From positions 1 through 29,994 of the forward strand of contig CACYEW010000214.1 of the NCBI GenBank assembly GCA_902773455.1: a stretch of 29,994 nt of DNA. Reading direction: 5' to 3'. Position numbers and translations under genes: made by a program. Origin of the DNA: an uncultured Ruminococcus sp. (GTDB taxonomy: Bacteria; Bacillota; Clostridia; Oscillospirales; CAG-272). The notes beneath the pieces were generated by a model, which saw only the letters and a list, made by a program, of their open reading frames with translations, did no database searches and was not told where the DNA came from. This document shows, in pieces, positions 1-7,712 of the stretch. Numbering within the stretch: position 1 is the stretch's first letter; every line of letters begins with the position of its first letter.

Positions 1-550
1 TCCGTTTCAGCACGCCGAGTATCTTGCCCGTTACCGACGGACGCACCTTCATAAGCGGTCTCGCAAGCATCGCTTCGCGTTCGAGCAGCTCCCGTTTGCC
101 TGCGTTCAGAAGCATCCTCGTCATCGCGCGCTTGAGAAGCATTACGTTATGCTCCGCTATGAACGAATCGTCTGCGGGTATCTCCTCGGTATCCTTTACC
201 ATTCTGCCGCCGTATATCTTTATCATTTCGTCGAGATCCGCGGCGACCTCTTTCGCATGCTTGTACTCGATAAGGGCGTTTGCAAGCTGAGTTCTCGGGT
301 CTTCCTTCTCCTCGCCCTCGGGCTGAGGCAGAAGCATACGGCTCTTTATGAGCATCAGCTCCGACGCCATAACGAGAAATTCGCCGGCTATATCCATATC
401 CATTTTCTGCATCTCGTCAAGGTAAGCGAGATACTGATCGCACAAAAGCGAGATCGGAATGTCGGTAATGTCTATTTTGTTTTTGTAAATGAGGGAGAGA
501 AGCAGGTCGAGAGGACCCTCGAATATCTCGATTTTATAAGTAGGTTCCAT
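1..550 (-). CDS. scpA: Segregation and condensation protein A, ScpA (3' end beyond window)
   Basis: ScpA is the kleisin subunit that joins ScpB and the SMC ATPase dimer in the bacterial condensin that compacts and segregates the chromosome. The first 183 codons are visible; the C-terminal part that binds the SMC head lies off the left edge (the family is usually about 250 residues). The N-terminus reads MEPTYKIEIFEGPLDLLLSL, the hallmark opening of ScpA, and is followed by the conserved stretch around DITDIPIS and a helix containing EFLVMASELMLIKSRMLLP. The start at 548-550 follows a GGTGATCT ribosome site. It lies 9 bp after the stop of the M50 protease gene, so it is the last visible member of the lon-engB-lysA-M50-scpA run. 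scpB would be expected next, off the window. Recognition of the family is secure. Confidence 0.93.
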   Translation of the reverse strand, partial: MEPTYKIEIFEGPLDLLLSLIYKNKIDITDIPISLLCDQYLAYLDEMQKMDMDIAGEFLVMASELMLIKSRMLLPQPEGEEKEDPRTQLANALIEYKHAKEVAADLDEMIKIYGGRMVKDTEEIPADDSFIAEHNVMLLKRAMTRMLLNAGKRELLEREAMLARPLMKVRPSVTGKILGVLKR

Positions 551-559
551 AGATCACCG

Positions 560-1255
560 TCAGCTGATTATCAATCGCAGCTCACCGAGCCCCGGTATCA
601 GAGATACGAGATAAATCATTCCGTTTGAAATATAAGAGCAGATCGTGCTTATAAACTCGAATCCGATAAAGTATAAAAACACGAAAAACAGTATCATTAT
701 GATCCGCTCGTATTTCATAACGCCGAAATAGATCTTGTCGGGCAGAAAGATCAGCGCGAGGCGCGAACCGTCGAGCGGAGGCACGGGCAGCATATTGAAC
801 ACCGCGTAAACGAGGTTCAGATAGTGGAACATATAAAAGAACTGAAATACGAGCCACAATGCCGTCGAGTCGGCGTTCGCCGAAAAAACGTAAAACGATA
901 TTACGAACGGTATCATTCCGAGTATCGAAAGTATCAGATTCGATACGGGACCGGCGAACGCCGTCAGCGCCATGCCTTTTTTCGGATTATCGAAATTTCT
1001 CGCGTTTACCGGTACGGGTTTCGCCCAGCCTATACCGAAAAGAACGAGCGAAATCGACCCTATCAGATCGAGATGCTTTAAGGGATTCATCGTCAGTCTG
1101 CCGAGGTTTCTCGCCGTATCGTCGCCCATTTTATGTGCGACGTAGGCGTGACTCATTTCGTGAAACGACAGCGCGATCGCCACGATCGGCAGACGGATCA
1201 GAAATAAAGCTATATTGACGGGGCTTGAGAAAATCTGCGTAATATGACTTAACAT
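560..1255 (-). CDS. Site-2 protease family zinc metalloprotease (M50), membrane protein
   Basis: This 231-residue integral membrane protein belongs to the compact M50 (site-2 protease, YwhC/SpoIVFB-like) group that cleaves substrates inside the membrane. The zinc-binding HEMSH motif (His32, Glu33, His36) lies in the first hydrophobic helix. The third metal ligand is expected at Asp162 in NMLPVPPLDGSR. Between them are hydrophobic segments at roughly 62-78, 95-125 and 133-157, and two more follow 162. There is no PDZ or CBS domain. The start codon lies 1 bp after the lysA stop (TGA-A-ATG), with GAGG 7 nt upstream, so translation is likely coupled. In many Firmicutes a gene of this group sits next to scpA/scpB, as here. 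Its substrate is unknown; a sporulation role would be speculation. Confidence 0.9.
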   Translation of the reverse strand: MLSHITQIFSSPVNIALFLIRLPIVAIALSFHEMSHAYVAHKMGDDTARNLGRLTMNPLKHLDLIGSISLVLFGIGWAKPVPVNARNFDNPKKGMALTAFAGPVSNLILSILGMIPFVISFYVFSANADSTALWLVFQFFYMFHYLNLVYAVFNMLPVPPLDGSRLALIFLPDKIYFGVMKYERIIMILFFVFLYFIGFEFISTICSYISNGMIYLVSLIPGLGELRLIIS

Positions 1256-1256
1256 T

Positions 1257-2552
1257 TCAGACCTCGTTTTTGATCAGATCCGCATAGCTTTCGCGTTTCA
1301 CGGCGAGCTTGTCTGTGCCGCCCGATACGAGAACTATCGGCGGGCGCGGGATCCTGTTGTAATTCGACGCCATCGAATAATTGTACGCGCCGGTGACGAG
1401 CACGGCGAGTATATCGCCGCGTTCGGCGTTCTGCATGGTCATACCCTCGCCGATGAGATCGCCCGATTCGCAGCATCTGCCGCCGACCGTGTATTTGCAG
1501 TCGCAGGCGCGGTCCGCCTTGTTTGCGATCAGCGCGGTGTATTTCGATTTATAAAGCGCGTATCTCGGATTGTCCGGCATACCGCCGTCGATCGAAATGT
1601 ACGTGCGGAAGCGCGGTATCGCTTTTTTTGATCCGACGGTGTAGAGCGTAACGCCCGCCGCGCCGACTATGCCGCGCCCCGGTTCCATGAATACGGTCGG
1701 CACCTTCATGCCGTTTTCGCGGCAGAATTCCTTTAGCGTATCGCCGATCTGCTTCGTATAGGCGAACACGTCGATTTCGGGATCGGCTTCGGTATACCTT
1801 ACGCCGAAGCCGCCGCCGAGATTTATTATCTCCGCTTCGTAACCGTATTTGTTTTTCATATCGAGTGAAAACGAAGCCATTATCCTCGCCGCGCGGCAGA
1901 AGGGTTCGCATTCGAATATCTGCGAGCCGATATGGCAGTGATATCCGCAAAGCTTTATATTGCCGAGAGCGAGCGCTTTTTTCAGCATTTTTTCGGCGGC
2001 GCCGGTCGCTATGGGCGAGCCGAATTTGCTGTCGACCTTGCCGGTGCGTACGGCGGCGAACGTGTGCGGATCTATGCCGGGAGTGAGCCGCAGAAGGATC
2101 TTCTGCTTCTTTTTCAACCTGCCGCAGATATCGTTGAGCGCGTAAAGCTCTTCTTCACAGTCGACGACGAAGTATCCTACGCCGGACTTCACGCCGAATT
2201 CGATATCGGCGTCGGTCTTATTATTGCCGTGAAAACACGACTTCGACATATCGAAGCCGGCTTTTTTTGCGGTGTATAACTCGCCAGGCGAAACGATATC
2301 CGTTCCGAGCCCTTCCTCGGCTATTATTCTGTATATCCCGAGAAACGAAAGCGATTTGCTTGCAAAAAACGGCAGAGCGGTTTCACCGAACGCTTCTTTG
2401 AGCGCGGCTTTGTATATCCTGCACCTCTGTCTTATCATATCCTCGTCGAGAACGTATAACGGCGTGCCGTACTTTTCGGCAAGCAAAACGCAGTCCGCAC
2501 CGCCGACGCAGAGATGGCCTTTTTCGTTTACCGTATAATTTTCGTGTATCAT
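1257..2552 (-). CDS. lysA: Diaminopimelate decarboxylase
   Basis: LysA is the PLP enzyme that decarboxylates meso-diaminopimelate to L-lysine, the last step of lysine synthesis. The protein has 431 residues, normal for the family. The PLP lysine is Lys66 in FFASKSLS. HIGSQ is at 207-211, the phosphate-binding GGGFG at 246-250, EPGRG at 290-294, and the second-subunit catalytic motif CESGD at 361-365. These define the alanine-racemase-like barrel and the C-terminal beta domain of fold-type III decarboxylases. The start at 2550-2552 is preceded by AAGGTGATCTT. The gene sits 9 bp downstream of engB and 1 bp before the M50 gene, inside a housekeeping run rather than with other lysine genes. No lysine riboswitch is possible in so short a gap, so lysine-specific control here is unlikely. 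Confidence 0.96.
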   Translation of the reverse strand: MIHENYTVNEKGHLCVGGADCVLLAEKYGTPLYVLDEDMIRQRCRIYKAALKEAFGETALPFFASKSLSFLGIYRIIAEEGLGTDIVSPGELYTAKKAGFDMSKSCFHGNNKTDADIEFGVKSGVGYFVVDCEEELYALNDICGRLKKKQKILLRLTPGIDPHTFAAVRTGKVDSKFGSPIATGAAEKMLKKALALGNIKLCGYHCHIGSQIFECEPFCRAARIMASFSLDMKNKYGYEAEIINLGGGFGVRYTEADPEIDVFAYTKQIGDTLKEFCRENGMKVPTVFMEPGRGIVGAAGVTLYTVGSKKAIPRFRTYISIDGGMPDNPRYALYKSKYTALIANKADRACDCKYTVGGRCCESGDLIGEGMTMQNAERGDILAVLVTGAYNYSMASNYNRIPRPPIVLVSGGTDKLAVKRESYADLIKNEV

Positions 2553-2561
2553 AAGATCACC

Positions 2562-3149
2562 TTAATCCAAATGCTGAAGAATTTTCTTCCATACTTCGTC
2601 TTTGCCCGTTCCTTTGAGAGAAGAGAACGGTATCACGGGAGATGCGCCTACGGACGGATCTGCGCAGAGAGCCGAGACCGAAGCGGCCTGTTCGGTTTTG
2701 TTCAGCTTGTCAGCTTTCGTGCCGATAACGCAGAAAGGGATCTTGTTTGCGTTAAGCCAATCGAGCATCATCCTGTCGTCTTCCGTGAGACCTACTTTCA
2801 GATCAACGAGCTGTAGCACGAGAGCGATATTTCCGCTTTTCGTGAGATAGGCGTCGGTAAGAGCCGAAAAACCGCCTTTTCTTTCAGCCGATCTCTTCGC
2901 GTAGCCGTATCCCGGCAGATCTGCGAAATACAGCCTGCCGTCTATTATGTAGAAATTCACCGTTACGGTCTTGCCCGGCGCGGAGCTTACTCTCGCAAGC
3001 GATTTTCTGTTCAATAAAGCGTTTATGAGCGAGCTTTTGCCGACGTTCGATCTGCCCGAGAAAACTATCTGAGGCAGACCGTCCGCGGGAAACTGATCCG
3101 GGCGGCCGGCGGATATGGAAAGCCCGGTTTTGTTGAGGTTCAGGTTCAT
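2562..3149 (-). CDS. engB: Ribosome biogenesis GTPase YsxC/EngB
   Basis: EngB (YsxC/YihA) is a small GTPase needed for late assembly of the large ribosomal subunit. The 195-residue length is typical. All G motifs are visible: the P-loop GRSNVGKSS at 32-40, the G2 threonine near 61-63, DLPGYGYA from 77, TKAD at 144-147, and an SSLKG G5 loop near 176-180. The ATG overlaps the lon stop in an ATGA arrangement (3146-3149), which implies translational coupling. The lon-engB pairing is common in Firmicutes and supports both assignments. Confidence 0.96.
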   Translation of the reverse strand: MNLNLNKTGLSISAGRPDQFPADGLPQIVFSGRSNVGKSSLINALLNRKSLARVSSAPGKTVTVNFYIIDGRLYFADLPGYGYAKRSAERKGGFSALTDAYLTKSGNIALVLQLVDLKVGLTEDDRMMLDWLNANKIPFCVIGTKADKLNKTEQAASVSALCADPSVGASPVIPFSSLKGTGKDEVWKKILQHLD

Positions 3150-5545
3150 GCCCTGATACCCGGTCTGTCGCCGCTCCGGCTTATAACGGTATAAGCGACG
3201 TCCGATCTTCCGCCGTGTACGAACGCGGCTTCAAGCACGTCGTCGGCGGTACTGCACGGTATGAATTCGAGCGAACCGCGGACGAGAGGATCTATTTCGG
3301 AAAGATCGGATACGTTGTCGGTCGGTATGAGAACGCGTTTTACTCCGGCTGTATACGCCGCCATCGTCTTTTCCTTAAGACCGCCTATCGGCAAGACCTT
3401 GCCGCGAAGAGTTATCTCGCCTGTCATCGCCGTGTCGCGCCTTACGGGCGTGCCGGAGAGAGCCGATGCGACCGCGGTCATCATCGTTACGCCGGCTGAC
3501 GGACCGTCCTTCGGCGTGGCGCCTTCGGGTACGTGGATATGTATGTCTTTGTTTTTATAAAACTGCGGATCTATATTGAGCCTGTCGGCGACCGTTCTGA
3601 TATACGTTATAGCCGCGTGCGCCGATTCCTTCATAACGTCGCCGAGCGAACCGGTCAGATCGAGCTTGCCCGTGCCTTCCGTGACGGCGGCTTCGACCTT
3701 AAGCAGATCTCCGCCGACAGACGTATACGCAAGGCCGTTCACACAGCCGATCTGATCCTCTTCGTCGATCTTTTCGGGCGGCATTTTGTGACCCTGAAGA
3801 TACGTTTCGAGGTCTTTTTTCTTTATCACGACCTTTTTCGTGCTGCCGGACGCAAGCTCCACCGCAGCTTTTCTCATAAGCGAACCGATCGTGCGCTCAA
3901 GATTGCGGACGCCCGCCTCGCGCGTATAAGAATCTATTATCTCATACAGAGCCTCGTCGTCTATCGCGAACTGAGAAGCTTTCAGACCGTGACGCTTTCT
4001 TTGCTTCGGTATCAGATGGCGGCGCGCTATTTCGAATTTTTCGTTTTTCGTATAGGTATCGAGCTCGATAACGTCCATACGGTCGAGCAGAGGTCTCGGT
4101 ACGGTGTCGAGCGTGTTCGCCGTGCAGATGAACATACAGCGCGAAAGATCTACGGGCATTTCGATGAAATGATCGCGGAACGATACGTTCTGTTCGCCGT
4201 CGAGCACCTCGAGCATGGCGGAAGCGGGATCGCCGTGTATATCGCTCGACATTTTATCTATCTCGTCGAGCAGTATCAGCGGATTCATCGTACCGGCGGT
4301 CGTTATCGCCGTGATTATCCTGCCGGGCATCGAGCCGATATAAGTCTTTCTGTGGCCTCTTATATCAGCCTCGTCGCGTATGCCGCCGAGAGAAGCGCGT
4401 ACGAATTTGCGCCCCGTCGCTTCGGCGACGGAGGATGCTATGGAAGTTTTGCCCACGCCGGGAGGTCCGACGAGGCAGATTATCGGGCTTTTCGCTTCGG
4501 GATTGAGCTGTTTTACGGCAAGGAATTCGAGGATCCTTTTCTTGACTCGCTCAAGACCGCTGTGATCGCGGTCGAGTATTTTTCTCGCGTGTTCTATATC
4601 GGTGCGGTCTTTTGAATATCTGCCCCACGGAATATCGAAAACGGCGTCGAGATAGTTGCGGAGCACAGAGCTTTCCGCCGACGTATATGGTGATTTTGCA
4701 AGCTTTCTTATATCTTTCGATATCTTTTCCTTGCAGTCGTCCGGCATAGCCGACGCTTCGAGCTTTGCGGTGTATTCTTCTATCTCCTCGTCTTCCTCGT
4801 CGAGCTCTTCTTCTATCGCCTTCAGCTGTTCGCGCAGATAATAGTCGCGCTGGTTTTTATCCATCGATTCTTTGACCTTTGCGCGTATCTTCTGTTCGGT
4901 CTTGAGAATATCTATCTCCGTTTCGAGCAGGCGCAGAAGGAGCTTCGCCCTGTCGGTCGGATCGAATTCGCTCAATACAAGCTGTTTATCCTCGTTTTTG
5001 ACGAGGATGTTAGCGGCTATGAAATCGGTAAGCAGCGGCAGAGACTCCGTCGAAGCGATGACGAGAAGTATCTGCGGCGAGAGCTTCGCCGTGTATTTCG
5101 ATATTTCCTGCACCGAATCGTAAAGAGAGCGGCACAGCGCGCCGTCGGAGCGGGATATCGATCCGTCGGGTATCGCCTCGCGGGCGATCAGCTCTGCGCG
5201 TATCATCTGTCTCGCTTCGATATAGTGGTTGCAAAGAGCTCTGTATTTGCCCTCGAAAAGCACTCTGACCGAACCGTCGGCGCTTTTCGCGGTCTGCTTG
5301 ATCTTCGCCACCGTGCCTATGCGGTACAGATCCGCGGCTTTGGGGCGTTCAGCCGACACGTTTTCCTGCGTGACGATAAAAACGTAACCGTCGGCGTTAT
5401 TCGCCGCCTCGTACGCTTTTTTGCAGATATCGCGCGTCAGCTCGAAATTTATTGTGATGTTCGGAAAAGCGACCGAGCCCCTGACCGGTATGCACGGGAG
5501 CACCTTTTCCGCCATAGGCTGAATGAATCTTTTTGAAATTGCCAT
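3146..5545 (-). CDS. lon: ATP-dependent endopeptidase Lon (LonA)
   Basis: Lon is the cytosolic AAA+ serine protease that degrades misfolded and regulatory proteins. This 799-residue protein has the LonA layout. An N-terminal substrate-recognition domain covers about 14-210 and starts in the typical style with LPCIPVRG. A charged coiled-coil follows at about 210-270 with an acidic run of Glu/Asp at 246-258. The AAA+ module has Walker A GPPGVGKT at 360-367 and Walker B LILLDEID at 423-430. The protease domain carries the Ser-Lys dyad at Ser683 (PKDGPSAGV) and Lys726 (GGLKEK). The start at 5543-5545 has a GAGG 11 nt upstream. The gene heads the lon-engB-lysA-M50-scpA run. A 7-bp-arm inverted repeat lies in its upstream region. 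I see no CIRCE element and no CtsR tandem heptamer, so control of the usual heat-shock type is not evident. Confidence 0.97.
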   Translation of the reverse strand: MAISKRFIQPMAEKVLPCIPVRGSVAFPNITINFELTRDICKKAYEAANNADGYVFIVTQENVSAERPKAADLYRIGTVAKIKQTAKSADGSVRVLFEGKYRALCNHYIEARQMIRAELIAREAIPDGSISRSDGALCRSLYDSVQEISKYTAKLSPQILLVIASTESLPLLTDFIAANILVKNEDKQLVLSEFDPTDRAKLLLRLLETEIDILKTEQKIRAKVKESMDKNQRDYYLREQLKAIEEELDEEDEEIEEYTAKLEASAMPDDCKEKISKDIRKLAKSPYTSAESSVLRNYLDAVFDIPWGRYSKDRTDIEHARKILDRDHSGLERVKKRILEFLAVKQLNPEAKSPIICLVGPPGVGKTSIASSVAEATGRKFVRASLGGIRDEADIRGHRKTYIGSMPGRIITAITTAGTMNPLILLDEIDKMSSDIHGDPASAMLEVLDGEQNVSFRDHFIEMPVDLSRCMFICTANTLDTVPRPLLDRMDVIELDTYTKNEKFEIARRHLIPKQRKRHGLKASQFAIDDEALYEIIDSYTREAGVRNLERTIGSLMRKAAVELASGSTKKVVIKKKDLETYLQGHKMPPEKIDEEDQIGCVNGLAYTSVGGDLLKVEAAVTEGTGKLDLTGSLGDVMKESAHAAITYIRTVADRLNIDPQFYKNKDIHIHVPEGATPKDGPSAGVTMMTAVASALSGTPVRRDTAMTGEITLRGKVLPIGGLKEKTMAAYTAGVKRVLIPTDNVSDLSEIDPLVRGSLEFIPCSTADDVLEAAFVHGGRSDVAYTVISRSGDRPGIRA

Positions 5546-5570
5546 GTTGAAATAATTACCTCGGAAAAAA

Positions 5571-5588
5571 GATATGACACATCATATC
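5571..5588. promoter_or_regulatory. Perfect inverted repeat at the probable lon transcription start
   Basis: Seven-base arms GATATGA and TCATATC flank a CACA spacer. The element lies 26 bp upstream of the lon start codon. It would fall at about +1 of a transcript from the -10 at 5594-5599, so it could be a repressor operator or a 5' end hairpin in the mRNA. It has no T tract on either strand, so it is not a normal terminator. The same GATAT-N8-ATATC spacing recurs at 27931-27948. Confidence 0.45.
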
Positions 5589-5593
5589 ATAAA

Positions 5594-5624
5594 ATTATAA
5601 ATATATATACGTAGAATTTGTAAA
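5594..5624 (-). promoter_or_regulatory. Possible sigma-A promoter for lon
   Basis: Read on the minus strand, TTTACA (5619-5624) is followed by TATAAT (5594-5599). The spacer is 19 bp, longer than ideal, and the region is AT-rich, so an alternative -10 (TATGAT, 5581-5586) cannot be excluded. It sits in the 87-bp gap between the upstream membrane protein gene and lon, the only place for a promoter of this run. Confidence 0.4.
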
Positions 5625-5632
5625 TTATGTTA

Positions 5633-6157
5633 TCAGAACCCGTCTCTCGTGATCACGTTCGCCGCGGGTACGGCAAAGAACGTTATCACCGCGGCTATGA
5701 GAAATCCGGAAAGCATCGGCAGGCCGGCGATCGATATAAGCTCCGCAGATACGGCTTCTTCCGCAAAATTCGGCATTATGTGCTTCACGGCGAGATAATA
5801 CGGAAAGTATCCCGCGAAGATCCCGAGTATATCGGAAAAGAGCAGACCGAGCTCAAGCTTGTTCGCGCCGAAAACTATCCCGAACATAAGAAGAGCGGGA
5901 ACGGCGGCGATAACGTAGAACAAGGCGTGCATACCCGGGGCGGCGATGAGAAAGTCGGGTACAAGACACATCACCGCGAATACGGCGCCGGGCGCGTATC
6001 TTTTCGTGATAAGCATCGTCATAAAGGTCGAGACGGTTATAACTACCGCTAAACCCGTGCAGAACGGAGTTTTCGCAAGCAGTAAAAGCAGCTGAGCGGC
6101 GGCGAAAACGGAAAAAGTCACCGCGTACTCTATAAGCGATCTCGGTTTTATCTTCAT
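5633..6157 (-). CDS. Small polytopic membrane protein of unknown function
   Basis: This 174-residue protein is almost entirely hydrophobic. Likely membrane segments are at about 9-28, 33-50, 55-74, 77-97, 103-123 and 142-165, with short charged loops. I do not recognise a family motif. The size and topology resemble substrate-binding S components of ECF transporters or small integral proteins of similar build, but nothing in the sequence proves that. I chose the start at 6155-6157 because it makes an ATGA overlap with the stop of the DUF4091 gene and begins with Lys/Arg-rich MKIKPR. An upstream start at 6166 would overlap more and has no better ribosome site. It is the last gene of the M55-DUF4091-membrane run and is probably translated by coupling. 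A link to uptake or export of the product of the two upstream enzymes is inference from position only. Confidence 0.75.
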   Translation of the reverse strand: MKIKPRSLIEYAVTFSVFAAAQLLLLLAKTPFCTGLAVVITVSTFMTMLITKRYAPGAVFAVMCLVPDFLIAAPGMHALFYVIAAVPALLMFGIVFGANKLELGLLFSDILGIFAGYFPYYLAVKHIMPNFAEEAVSAELISIAGLPMLSGFLIAAVITFFAVPAANVITRDGF

Positions 6158-7698
6158 AGCGAACACGCCTCCGCGGCGGCAAGCAGTTTTATTTTCGCGG
6201 AATCGAGAACGGCGGGGTCGCCGTCAAAATCCGTGAAGCTCCGCGCGACCGACAGACAGATCGATCTCGCAAGCGCCGGATCCTTCTTTTCGACGATTTT
6301 CAATAGCTCATATTCGGTTATTCCTTCGAGCGTTGCGAAATATCTGTTCGAAGGCGTAACGCGGTTATTTTCCTTATCGTAATAGACGATGAATCCGTCG
6401 CCCTTGAACCTCGCGGCGGGGCTTGTGCCGTACAGACTCGTCTCCGACCAGTAGTTATATCCCCAGTGCAGAAATCCGTCTATGCCTCTCGCGTAGCACG
6501 CCCAGCTCATCATACGGCTGTATCTGTGCGGCTGATCTATGAATTTGTTCAAAAACCACGCTTCTTCCGGGAAACAGCACGAATAGACCCAGAGCTGATC
6601 GCCCGCTTTTTTTCTTCTGTCGTAGTAATCGGCGCCTTCTTCATAGACGTTTATTCTCGGTATGAACTGATCGCAGTATCCTTCGAGACCGAGGCCGGAG
6701 GGATGCTCGTCTATCGGCTCGCCGCAGACCACGCCGGGAGCGGCTTTGCGGCAGATCTCGCGCGCCCATTTCCACGCTTCGGTATAGTGCGGTTCGTCCT
6801 GTAATCTGAACTGCAGAAGTCCGAGCTGACCGCGTTCTTTGAAATGGCGGTAAAGTCCTCCGAAATATGCGTATGCCCATAATTCGGCGTCTTTTTCCGT
6901 ATATTCGACGTTTTTGACCGAGCCGTCATAATCGATGACCGGTATCGTTTTCCCGAACACCGAGGCGATGACAGACCTTGCCGAGATATGCTTTACCGGC
7001 ACACGCTCGAGCATGAAATCGAGATATTCGTCAACGAACGAGAAATCGAGATCCCATTCCGTTTCGGATACGCGTTTCGACTTTGCGTGAGTAAGAAGCG
7101 GCATAAAACATACGTCGAAGCTGTTGTTTCTCAGATATGAAAGCGAACCGGCGTACGATTCGAGAAAAGCGTACCACTTCGCGCTGCCGATCTCGCCGGC
7201 TTCTTCATAAAACGGGTTGAGAAAATACTCGAGGCAGAATTCGCCCTCGTCTGCGTCGGGCAGGGTCACTCCGTAGACTCTGACCGTGCAGGGTACGGTG
7301 AAAACGCCCGCCGTCGTATCGATCACGGCGTTGAAACGGCAAAGTCCGGCTACGGCGTCTCTGTCGATATCCGCGATTATCCAGATACTTTGCGTATATT
7401 CGGCTTTTACCTCGCGGCTTTTCGCGTCGGAAAGCTTGTCGGGATAAGGTACGCCGTCGTTATACGTCACCGTATCCTGATATAAGTATCTTACGCTTCC
7501 CTCGCCGCAGATGAACGGGGCGGAGAAGTCCGAAAACGAAACCGAGCTGATGACGAAATCGGCGTGCTCTCGTAAGACTATCTGCCCGGCGCACATACCG
7601 CCCCTGCAGCCGTGAAGAGAGAGACGGTGAGGATCGGTGCGGCTTTCTCTCGTGTTCGTGTAAACGCTTTCAGCCGACGATTTACAGAATAAATACAT
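6154..7698 (-). CDS. DUF4091 domain protein, glycoside-hydrolase-like
   Basis: This 514-residue protein has no signal peptide and is probably cytoplasmic. The C-terminal half matches the DUF4091 pattern of proteins with a TIM-barrel glycosidase look: LQDEPH at about 299-304 (acidic pair Asp301-Glu302, candidate catalytic residues), then GDQLWVYSC near 366-375, LNKFIDQPH near 383-391, and WACYARGIDGFLHWGYNYW near 399-417. The N-terminal 150 residues look like a beta-sandwich. The family is found with carbohydrate-active genes, but its reaction is not established as far as I know. I placed the start at 7696-7698 because GGAGG (7706-7710) stands 7 nt before it; a TTG at 7716 opens the same frame but would put that ribosome site inside the gene. 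It follows the M55 peptidase gene after 14 bp, which hints at a substrate containing both sugar and D-amino acids, an inference only. Confidence 0.8.
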   Translation of the reverse strand: MYLFCKSSAESVYTNTRESRTDPHRLSLHGCRGGMCAGQIVLREHADFVISSVSFSDFSAPFICGEGSVRYLYQDTVTYNDGVPYPDKLSDAKSREVKAEYTQSIWIIADIDRDAVAGLCRFNAVIDTTAGVFTVPCTVRVYGVTLPDADEGEFCLEYFLNPFYEEAGEIGSAKWYAFLESYAGSLSYLRNNSFDVCFMPLLTHAKSKRVSETEWDLDFSFVDEYLDFMLERVPVKHISARSVIASVFGKTIPVIDYDGSVKNVEYTEKDAELWAYAYFGGLYRHFKERGQLGLLQFRLQDEPHYTEAWKWAREICRKAAPGVVCGEPIDEHPSGLGLEGYCDQFIPRINVYEEGADYYDRRKKAGDQLWVYSCCFPEEAWFLNKFIDQPHRYSRMMSWACYARGIDGFLHWGYNYWSETSLYGTSPAARFKGDGFIVYYDKENNRVTPSNRYFATLEGITEYELLKIVEKKDPALARSICLSVARSFTDFDGDPAVLDSAKIKLLAAAEACSL

Positions 7699-7705
7699 AA
7701 TGTTT

Positions 7706-7710
7706 CCTCC
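7706..7710 (-). promoter_or_regulatory. Ribosome binding site that fixes the DUF4091 start
   Basis: On the minus strand this is GGAGG, 7 nt before the ATG at 7698. It argues against translation from the in-frame TTG at 7716. Confidence 0.8.
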
Positions 7711-7712
7711 GG

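Noticed and set aside
3533..4615. Plus-strand open frame of 360 codons inside lon.
   Set aside because: Antisense to the Lon catalytic domains, which show intact motifs; no ribosome site or promoter.
5546..5632. CIRCE or CtsR heat-shock operator upstream of lon.
   Set aside because: Neither the CIRCE arms nor the CtsR tandem heptad is present; only the GATATGA dyad is seen.
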